Shown here one piece after another: positions 36,080-42,974 of a DNA stretch of 42,974 nt. The stretch covers positions 1 to 42,974 of the forward strand of contig JAUILK010000029.1 in the NCBI GenBank assembly GCA_030433275.1. Reading direction: 5' to 3'. The notes beneath the pieces are model-generated. The model saw only the letters and a list, made by a program, of their open reading frames with translations. It did no database searches and was not told where the DNA came from. Source of the DNA: Gammaproteobacteria bacterium. GTDB taxonomy: Bacteria; Pseudomonadota; Gammaproteobacteria; Nitrococcales; Nitrococcaceae. The position numbers were made by a program, and so were the translations under genes. Each line of letters starts with the position of its first letter. Position 1 is the first letter of the stretch.

Positions 36080-39000
36080 ATGTCCGATACTGCGGCCATC
36101 GCCACGGAGGTGGCAATCACACGCGCGCGCTTCGATGGCGTTGCGTTCGACCTCGACGGCGTGCTCACCAACACCGCTCTCGTTCATGAGACCGCCTGGA
36201 AGCGCGTATTCAACGACTACCTTGAACGGCATTCGAAGCTGGAAAACCGGCCTTTTATTCCCTTCAGTTCGTCGGATTACCGCAATTATGTCGATGGCCG
36301 CTCGCGCGACGATGGAATCAGGACTTTTGTCGCAGCCCGAGGGTTCATCCTCCCGGAGGGCACCCCAGACGACGGCCCGGACCGAGATACGGTCCAAGGT
36401 CTGAGTCACCGTAAAAACGCCCTCTTCATCGATTTTTTGGAACACGATGGCGCGCATGCCTATCCGCACACGGTACCACTCCTTCAGCGGCTGCGCGCAG
36501 CGGGCTTTAAAACGGCCGTCATTTCTGCAAGCAAAAATTGCGCAGAGGTGCTACGCGCCGCTGGCATCACCGAGCTTTTCGACGTCAGAGTCGACGGGCT
36601 CGATCGAGAGAGGCTCGGCCTGCGCGGGAAACCGGCGCCGGATACCTTTCTCGAAGCTGCACGTCGCCTCGGAACCGAGCCATGCCGGATCATGGTGGTC
36701 GAGGACGCGCTTGCCGGTGTGGAGGCCGGCCACGCAGGCGGTTTTGGTCTCGTTGTCGGTGTAAACCGCGACGACCGCCCGGACAACCTAGGGGCCCACG
36801 GGGCCGACGTGGTCGTATCCGACCTATCCAAGATCCAGGTTCGAAAAACCAGCCGGGCATACTCCAGCACTCTGTCGACGAGGCGAAAGAAACCGCGGAG
36901 CGGGCCGACCGGCGCTCTCTTACCCTCCTCAGAAAGCGCGCTGGCGAAGCCAGACAGCAAGGGACAGAAAGGGAAAACCGATCCCTGGGCGCTCTCGTAT
37001 CAGGGCTTCGATCCAGCCCTCGAAGGACGCCGCGAAGCGCTCTTCACGTTGGGCAACGGCTATTTTTCCACGCGCGGCGCAGCGGCAGAGGCGGTCGCCG
37101 ACGGAGTCCACTACCCTGGCACCTACCTGGCAGGCGGTTATAACAGACTCACCAGTGAAATCGCCGGGCATACGATCGAACATGAGGATCTGGTCAACTG
37201 GCCAAATTGGCTACCCCTGTCCGTCCGGCTGGACGAGGCAGACTCTGATTGGTTTAGCCCTGGCAGCATGGCCGAGCGGCTTCAATACCATCAAGAACTC
37301 GATTTGCGCCGGGGATTCTATCGCCGAACGGTACGCCTCCGGGCTGCCCCCGGGCACGTAATACGTCTCAAAGAATGCAGATTGGTCCACTTGCGCGAGC
37401 GGCATCTCGCCGCGCTCCGAATCAGGGTTACCGCGGAAAAAGGCTCGGCCCGCGTAATCGTGCGCTCCGCGCTTGATGGGCGGATCACAAACTCAGGCGT
37501 GCAACGCTACCAGCCTTTCAATGGCCGTCATATCGAAATCCTCGAAGCCGCTGCTGCTGGTCCGGATACAATCCTCATCGAGGCGCAGGCCACGCAATCC
37601 CAGCTCCGCCTCGCCGAGGCAGCTCGCACGCGGCTCTACCGGTACGGCCAACTGTTTGAACCGGAACGGCGAGTCGTGCACGAGCCCGGACTGGTCGGCC
37701 ATGAGATGAGTTTCGAACTCGCGCCAGGCGAGAGCGTAGATATAGAGAAAATTGTCTCAGTATATACCTCGCGCGACCGGGCCAGCGCCGGCACCCGCCT
37801 GGAAGCAGTGACGTCCGTCGCACGTGCCAGCCGTTTCGCAGAGCTGGCCAAAAGCCACACGCTCGCCTGGCTGCAGCTTTGGCGCCGCTGCGGCCTCGGG
37901 TTCGTAGAGGCACGAAACGAATCGGATCATCATACCCACCGCCTCCTCCGATTGCATATCTTCCATCTCCTGCAATCCGTCTCGCCGCACACGATCGACC
38001 TCGACACCGGCACCCCAGCGCGAGGCTGGACCGGCGAGGGCTACCGTGGCCATATTTTTTGGGACGAGCTCTTCATCTTCCCCTTCCTGAACCACCGACT
38101 CCCAAAGCTCACGCGGGCACTTCTACTGTATCGCTGGCGCCGCCTGCCCGAGGCGCGCTGGGCGGCGCGCGAGGCAGGTTACCGCGGAGCCATGTTCCCT
38201 TGGCAAAGCGGCAGCAACGGCCGGGAGGAGACCGATACGATGTTCCTCAACCCACGCTCGGGCAGGTGGATAAATGATAATACGCGCCTGCAACGGCATG
38301 TGAACGCTGCGATCGCCTACAATACTTGGCAGTATTACCGCGCAACGGATGATCACGAATTCCTCTATGTCTATGGCGCCGAGATCATGCTGGAGATCGC
38401 GCGGTTCTGGAGCAGCATCGCCCAGTGGAACCCTGAGCGGGGACGCTATGAAATCTGCGACGTCATGGGGCCGGATGAGTTCCATGACGCCTATCCCGAA
38501 GCCAAAACGCCTGGCTTGAAAAATAATGCCTATACCAATTTCATGGCCGCTTGGTGCATCGAGCACGCCTTGCATCTGTTCGATCTTCTGCCAGACGAAC
38601 GCTGCCGCGAGCTCTGCGAAACGCTGCGAGTAAGCCGTGCTGAGCGCGACCGATGGCAAGATATAAGCCGAAAGATGTTCATGCCTTTTCACGACGACGG
38701 AATCATCAGTCAATTCGAAGGCTACGAACAGCTCGAGGAGTTCGATTGGAAAACATATCAGCGCCGATACGGAAATCTCATGCGCCTCGATCTTATCCTC
38801 GAGGCGGAGGGCGATACGCCGAACCGATACAAGCTCTCCAAACAGGCCGATGTCTTAATGCTGTTCTACCTGTTCTCGGCTGAGGCGCTTGTCGAGAGTT
38901 TCACCCGGCTAGGGTATAGCTTCAACGGGGCCATGATCCCAAAGAACATCGACTATTATCTGCGGCGAACCTCGCACGGCTCCACGCTCAGCGGTGTCGT

Positions 39001-39433
39001 CCATGCATGGGTGCTGTCGCGATCGAATCGGTCCCGTTCTTGGGACTTGTTCAAACAGGCTCTCCATAGCGACTTCAGCGACATTCAGGATGGCACGACG
39101 GCTGAGGGCCTCCACCTCGGTGCCATGGCAGGGACCGTCGATTTGATTCAGCGCTGCTACACGGGCCTCGAATTAAGAGGGGATGAGCTCTGGCTTAATC
39201 CGGCGCTGCCGGAGGCGCTCTCGCAGCTCAGATTCCAGCTGCGCCATCGCGGACACTCCCTGCAGATCAACATCACCGGTAAGGCTCTCAGCGTAGCCAG
39301 CGCGCCAACCGATACCGCGCCGATCATCATTCGCTGCAAGGGGATAGCGTGTCGGTTGAGCCCAGGAGAAGCCGTGCGGTTTCTCCTCTCAGCTTTCACA
39401 GCGGACGGCGGAGGAGGAAGCATAGCTGATTGA
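36080..39433 (+). CDS. Beta-phosphoglucomutase / GH65 disaccharide phosphorylase fusion
   Basis: The 1117-residue protein joins two enzymes. Residues about 18-245 form a HAD-type beta-phosphoglucomutase (nucleophile FDLDGVLTNT, D24 and D26; GKPAPDTFLEAA; VVEDALAGVEAG). After a basic, Ser-rich linker (about 250-300), a GH65 domain runs to the end: GYRGHIFWDELFIFPF, the catalytic acid E800 in DVMGPDEFHDAYPE, and the phosphate-binding RRTSHGSTLSG (H966 to S971). GH65 enzymes split maltose, trehalose, kojibiose or nigerose with phosphate into glucose and beta-glucose-1-phosphate, which the mutase converts to glucose-6-phosphate. Substrate cannot be told. ATG 36080 is chosen because GGAGG precedes it; ATG 36062 lies upstream in frame. 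Confidence 0.93.
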   Translation: MSDTAAIATEVAITRARFDGVAFDLDGVLTNTALVHETAWKRVFNDYLERHSKLENRPFIPFSSSDYRNYVDGRSRDDGIRTFVAARGFILPEGTPDDGPDRDTVQGLSHRKNALFIDFLEHDGAHAYPHTVPLLQRLRAAGFKTAVISASKNCAEVLRAAGITELFDVRVDGLDRERLGLRGKPAPDTFLEAARRLGTEPCRIMVVEDALAGVEAGHAGGFGLVVGVNRDDRPDNLGAHGADVVVSDLSKIQVRKTSRAYSSTLSTRRKKPRSGPTGALLPSSESALAKPDSKGQKGKTDPWALSYQGFDPALEGRREALFTLGNGYFSTRGAAAEAVADGVHYPGTYLAGGYNRLTSEIAGHTIEHEDLVNWPNWLPLSVRLDEADSDWFSPGSMAERLQYHQELDLRRGFYRRTVRLRAAPGHVIRLKECRLVHLRERHLAALRIRVTAEKGSARVIVRSALDGRITNSGVQRYQPFNGRHIEILEAAAAGPDTILIEAQATQSQLRLAEAARTRLYRYGQLFEPERRVVHEPGLVGHEMSFELAPGESVDIEKIVSVYTSRDRASAGTRLEAVTSVARASRFAELAKSHTLAWLQLWRRCGLGFVEARNESDHHTHRLLRLHIFHLLQSVSPHTIDLDTGTPARGWTGEGYRGHIFWDELFIFPFLNHRLPKLTRALLLYRWRRLPEARWAAREAGYRGAMFPWQSGSNGREETDTMFLNPRSGRWINDNTRLQRHVNAAIAYNTWQYYRATDDHEFLYVYGAEIMLEIARFWSSIAQWNPERGRYEICDVMGPDEFHDAYPEAKTPGLKNNAYTNFMAAWCIEHALHLFDLLPDERCRELCETLRVSRAERDRWQDISRKMFMPFHDDGIISQFEGYEQLEEFDWKTYQRRYGNLMRLDLILEAEGDTPNRYKLSKQADVLMLFYLFSAEALVESFTRLGYSFNGAMIPKNIDYYLRRTSHGSTLSGVVHAWVLSRSNRSRSWDLFKQALHSDFSDIQDGTTAEGLHLGAMAGTVDLIQRCYTGLELRGDELWLNPALPEALSQLRFQLRHRGHSLQINITGKALSVASAPTDTAPIIIRCKGIACRLSPGEAVRFLLSAFTADGGGGSIAD

Positions 39434-39548
39434 AGGCACACACGGTCGGAGCTGGAAAAGCTGATGCCAAGCCTGCACGTGTATCCCTGACCGTCTCGAA
39501 CATCCACCCGGCCAGAAAAGATTACCCACTAATGATCTGCGGTACCTA

Positions 39549-42326
39549 TCATGGCTGAACCGTCCACCCAAATTTTCGCCAGATGAGTTTCTCAAGCTCA
39601 AGTACAGCAAGAAGGGCAACACCCACGCCCACGATCGCAATACCGTCAAGGGGCGCAACCGGCCGTGAGGCGAAGAGATCCTGCATGAAAGGTACATACG
39701 TAAAAAGGAGCTGAAGAACCGTAACGAGAGTCACGCCGATCAGGACGGCCGGCGTACCCAACGCACTGCTCCAACTTAACGATGTAAGGCGAAGGTAACG
39801 CACGCTGAAAAGATAGAAGATCTCCATCACCACAATGGTATTGACCACAATAGTCCGTGCTTCCTCAAGAGGCAGGCCGCGATTCAACGCCCAGGCGAAC
39901 GAGCCGAAGACGCCGGCCACAAACAGCACGGATACTAGAAGAACCCGCCAAACAAGAAAGCCTGAAAGCAGCGGCTCGTCGGCGCGCCGGGGCAATCGCC
40001 GCATGGCATCGGGTTCTGTCGGCTCGAAGGCGAGTGTAAGGCCAAGGGTCGCCGCCGTCACCATGTTGATCCACAGGATCTGGACCGGCGTGATCGGAAG
40101 CGTGAGGCCGAGGAGCAGAGCCGCTATGATGCTCAGCGATTCACCTCCGTTGGTCGGCAAAGTCCAAGCGATGACCTTCTTGAGATTGTCGTAGATCGTA
40201 CGGCCCTCGCTCACCGCCGCGGCGATCGAGGCGAAATTGTCATCAGCCAGCACCATCTCGGCCGCTTCTTTGGCAGCTTCGGTACCTTTGTGGCCCATGG
40301 CGATGCCGACGTCAGCCCGTTTGAGCGCCGGTGCATCGTTCACACCATCGCCTGTCATTGCTACAACGGCACCTTCGGCCTGAAGAGCCTTTACCAAGCG
40401 TAATTTATGCTCTGGACTGGTCCGCGCGAAAACGTCGGTCGGCCACGCCAAGCGCCGGAGCGCGGCATCGTCGAGCGCTTCCAACACCTGACCGGTCGCA
40501 ACATCATGATGGTTTTCCAGCCCGAGCTGGCGGGCGATCGCACGGGCCGTAGCCGCGTGATCTCCCGTGATCATTTTGACGCGAATGCCCGCTGCGCGGC
40601 AGTCGCGCACGGCTGCAACAGCCTCATCGCGCGGGGGATCAATCAGCCCGAGAAGGCCGAGCAGCACCAATCCGCTTTCCGCGTCAGCGAAAGTGAGCTC
40701 CCGATGCCCGACCGCCAGCGGCTTCACGGCAACCGCAAGAACCCGCTGACCCTCCGAGGCAAGGGCTTCGACCTGTCTGTGCCAGAACTCAGCATCCACG
40801 GGCCTATTCCCTGTCTCTCCGCGCTGGTGCTCGCACATTTCGATGACCCGCTCCGGTGCGCCTTTGAGGCAAAGGAAAGCACCGTCTTCGTGGCTGTGAT
40901 GCAGTGTCGCCATAAAACGATGCTGGGCATCGAAGGGGATTTCATCGGTACGCGGGAGCTGCCGACGCAGCAGCGGTGCCTCATGCCCAGCTTTTATGGC
41001 AAGCGCGACCAAAGCACCTTCCATCGGGTCGCCATCGACAACCCAACCCTCGTCCGTCTGTCGCAGGTTGGCATTGTTACAAAGCAGACTCGCCCGGCTC
41101 AGCTCCCAGAGATATAGATCTCCACGCGGGTCGACATCCCGCTGGGCGGAACGGAAGGCGCCGTGCGGTTCGTAGCCGACACCGGTTACTTCAACGACAT
41201 CGTGAACCGTTACGACGGTACGGACCGTCATCTCGTTTCGCGTCAATGTCCCTGTCTTGTCGGTGCAGATAATCGATACGGAGCCCAAGCTTTCGACCGC
41301 CGGTAGACGCCGGACGATGGCGTTGCGGGCGGCCATGCGCTGCACACCGATCGCGAGCGTAATCGTCATGACTGCCGGCAACCCTTCGGGAATTGCAGCC
41401 ACAGCCATGCCGACCATGGCAAGAAAAGCCTCAGCCACTGCATAGTCCTGGATCAAAGTCGCGAACGCAAAGACCGCACCGGCGGTCGCCAGGATGGCGC
41501 CAGTTAGCCACCGCGCAAATCGATCCATTTGCCGGAGCAGAGGCGTCGCCAGGGTCTCGACGGTACCGACGAGCGCGCTGATCCGGCCAAGCTCGCTGAC
41601 GTTACCGGTGGCCACGACTACTCCCGTACCGTGCCCCGCCGTGATGAGCGTACCGGAGAAAGCCATCGAGGTCCGATCGGCGAGTGCCGTATCGGCTGCA
41701 ACGGCATCGGGTGACTTCTCGACGGGGACCGACTCTCCGGTAAGCGCCGACTCCTGGATCTGAAGGTTCCGACAGCGTATGAGGCGCAGATCCGCAGGCA
41801 CTCGATCGCCCGCTTCCACTAATACAAGATCTCCCGGGACCAGCTCTTCCGCACTCACCGTTACCCGATGTCCGTCGCGTAATACAGAGGCCCGAAGCGT
41901 CAACATGCTGCGGATCGCATCGAGCGCTTTTTCGGCTCGACCTTCCTGAACGAATCCGACCAGAGCATTGACAATCACGACCCCAAGAATCACAGCCGTA
42001 TCAATCCCGTGGCCGAGCGCAGCGGTGATCGCGGCTGACCCTAAGAGCACGTAAATCAGAAGATTGTGGAACTGTCCGAGTAGCCGGCGGGCAACACTGC
42101 GCGGTTTCGCGGCCGGCAAGCGATTAGCGCCATACCGAGCGAACCGCTCGGCCAGATCGATCGAGCGTAGGCCTTCCAAACTGCCACCGAAGTGCTGGAG
42201 CGCTACTTCCGGGGCCAAAGCATGCCAATCGTGCTGCTCGCCCGTCACCAACGCGGACGATTCTGGCAACTGAGAACCGCTTGCATAGACTCCTTTGCTG
42301 CCGGTATGACGATTGACATCAACCAT
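39549..42326 (-). CDS. P2-type cation-transporting ATPase
   Basis: The 925-residue protein is a full P-type ATPase: actuator motif SALTGESVPVEK, phosphorylation site CTDKTGTLT (D356), nucleotide domain (KGAPERV), hinge TGDGVNDAPALKRADVG. The TM4 motif is AAIPEGLPAV (E314). Compared with SERCA, TM5 keeps Asn and Glu (TNGGES), and TM6 keeps Asn and Thr but has Ala where SERCA has Asp800 (WINMVTAATLG). It is thus near the Ca/Na/K pumps, with ion specificity unclear. An N-terminal extension of about 35 residues precedes the cation-ATPase N domain. It converges with the GH65 gene across 115 bp. Confidence 0.94.
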   Translation of the reverse strand: MVDVNRHTGSKGVYASGSQLPESSALVTGEQHDWHALAPEVALQHFGGSLEGLRSIDLAERFARYGANRLPAAKPRSVARRLLGQFHNLLIYVLLGSAAITAALGHGIDTAVILGVVIVNALVGFVQEGRAEKALDAIRSMLTLRASVLRDGHRVTVSAEELVPGDLVLVEAGDRVPADLRLIRCRNLQIQESALTGESVPVEKSPDAVAADTALADRTSMAFSGTLITAGHGTGVVVATGNVSELGRISALVGTVETLATPLLRQMDRFARWLTGAILATAGAVFAFATLIQDYAVAEAFLAMVGMAVAAIPEGLPAVMTITLAIGVQRMAARNAIVRRLPAVESLGSVSIICTDKTGTLTRNEMTVRTVVTVHDVVEVTGVGYEPHGAFRSAQRDVDPRGDLYLWELSRASLLCNNANLRQTDEGWVVDGDPMEGALVALAIKAGHEAPLLRRQLPRTDEIPFDAQHRFMATLHHSHEDGAFLCLKGAPERVIEMCEHQRGETGNRPVDAEFWHRQVEALASEGQRVLAVAVKPLAVGHRELTFADAESGLVLLGLLGLIDPPRDEAVAAVRDCRAAGIRVKMITGDHAATARAIARQLGLENHHDVATGQVLEALDDAALRRLAWPTDVFARTSPEHKLRLVKALQAEGAVVAMTGDGVNDAPALKRADVGIAMGHKGTEAAKEAAEMVLADDNFASIAAAVSEGRTIYDNLKKVIAWTLPTNGGESLSIIAALLLGLTLPITPVQILWINMVTAATLGLTLAFEPTEPDAMRRLPRRADEPLLSGFLVWRVLLVSVLFVAGVFGSFAWALNRGLPLEEARTIVVNTIVVMEIFYLFSVRYLRLTSLSWSSALGTPAVLIGVTLVTVLQLLFTYVPFMQDLFASRPVAPLDGIAIVGVGVALLAVLELEKLIWRKFGWTVQP

Positions 42327-42832
42327 CTGCTAAGGCCCCCGATAGGGAAGTGAATCCAACTGAACGATCGCAGTTCAACTGCGGACCTGGCGCGCGGCGC
42401 ATCATCAGAGCCCAAAGTCAGAGAGAAAAGTCCAGCAACAGACCAAATAAAAGGATACACTTGAACCCGCCCGTCGGAACACACTGCCTTCTTCAACAGC
42501 CAGTCCGTACAAAGCCCTAAAGGGTATCCTCTGCGATCTGACTGTTTCACAAATTTCAGGCGCGCTGCCCAAACATCGGAGAACGGTGAGAGTAGATCCG
42601 TGCGGACCGTCTCAGCATAGTGGTCTTCGTATGAACTGCCTTCGCAGATGCGTCAATCGGAAATTGACCTGTTCACGTTAAAGATCCCGTTACCTGTCGT
42701 CACATTTTCCGTTCCTGTCAGCTCGGCGCTCCCTCCCGCCTGTGCAAAGCGCCCCGCCCCCACTGTCAGGCTAGTTGGAACCTCCCCCGATGTTAGAGTC
42801 TGAAACCGAGATGGGGCGTTGTGAGGGTTTCG
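42327..42832. other. Gap before the insertion sequence; short repeats at a probable element edge
   Basis: No gene is supported. Two near-identical direct repeats, CCGTTACCTGTC (42687) and CCGTTCCTGTC (42709), follow a TGTTCACG stretch and resemble the terminal repeats of IS21-like elements. TGTTAGAGTCTGAAAC (from 42791) may be the left end of the element whose OrfA starts at 42833, as IS3-family ends begin with TG. Both are impressions from one end only. Confidence 0.35.
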
Positions 42833-42974
42833 ATGAAGTATTCCGACCAGCACAAGGAAGCGGTGTTGAAGAAGCTCCTGCCGCCGTGCAGTCGCACGAT
42901 TGCGCAGTTGGCCGAGGAGGAAGGCATTTCGGCGGCGACGCTGTACAACTGGCGCAAGCAGGCGCGCGCACGAG
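42833..42974 (+). CDS. Transposase OrfA-like helix-turn-helix protein, cut by window edge
   Basis: The first 47 residues (MKYSDQHKEAVLKKLLPP, then TIAQLAEEEGISAATLYNWR) match the helix-turn-helix N-terminus of IS3-type OrfA or related transposase first subunits; the YNWRKQ ending of the recognition helix is characteristic. GAGGG lies before the ATG. The rest lies outside the window. Confidence 0.75.
   Translation, partial: MKYSDQHKEAVLKKLLPPCSRTIAQLAEEEGISAATLYNWRKQARAR

Noticed and set aside
42653-42853. Minus-strand 66-codon frame
   Set aside because: It spans the probable insertion sequence ends and has no start signal or recognisable domain.

Overview
The window (about 43 kb, moderately GC-rich) looks like chromosomal DNA of a Gram-negative proteobacterium, most likely a gammaproteobacterium. 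The signs are an RND pump with a lipoprotein adaptor, a PstSCAB-PhoU operon with Pho boxes, a Tat-exported PhoX phosphatase, and proteobacterial-style Ppx and PPK1. Assignment to a genus is not possible from this sequence alone.

Layout. The left edge (1-1560) is a scrap region: the tip of an AAA ATPase gene, a decayed copy of the 3' end of an RND pump gene, and an intact BrnT-BrnA toxin-antitoxin module with its own promoter/operator. Next are an intact RND permease and lipoprotein adaptor on the minus strand (1562-5835). A 680-bp gap follows that holds a frameshifted C-terminal fragment of a family 1 encapsulin. From 6.5 to 11.2 kb lies pstS-pstC-pstA-pstB-phoU (minus strand), with a Pho box in front of pstS and an intrinsic terminator between pstS and pstC. 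sixA follows. A small accessory unit comes next: TetR regulator, a divergent membrane di-iron hydroxylase and a GNAT acetyltransferase. Then, on the plus strand, come phoX with a near-consensus Pho box, ppx, a CYTH-CHAD protein preceded by a probable Pho box and an eight-copy octanucleotide repeat, and ppk. About 16 kb is therefore devoted to phosphate import, organic phosphate hydrolysis and polyphosphate metabolism.

From 23.7 to 29.8 kb is a compact N-type F-ATPase operon (beta, epsilon, AtpQ, a, c, b, alpha, gamma) with many four-base overlaps. It lacks an atpR gene, has an arginine in place of the alpha-subunit P-loop lysine, and has an incomplete Na+ site in the c subunit. It is followed by a MacB-like exporter (membrane-fusion protein, ATPase, two separate FtsX-type permeases). 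The right part holds a deleted alpha/beta-hydrolase pseudogene, a hibernation factor fused to a cold-shock domain, a 1117-residue beta-phosphoglucomutase/GH65 disaccharide phosphorylase fusion, a P2-type cation ATPase, and the start of an insertion sequence at the window edge.

Two themes stand out. First, partial duplication followed by decay: a sixA/ppx divergent junction exists twice, with sixA alive and ppx dead in one copy and the reverse in the other, and the RND 3' end also exists twice. Second, phosphate control: three candidate Pho boxes sit before pstS, phoX and the CHAD gene. Together the genes suggest a cell that stores and remobilises polyphosphate and keeps auxiliary ion pumps beside those functions; this last link is inference.
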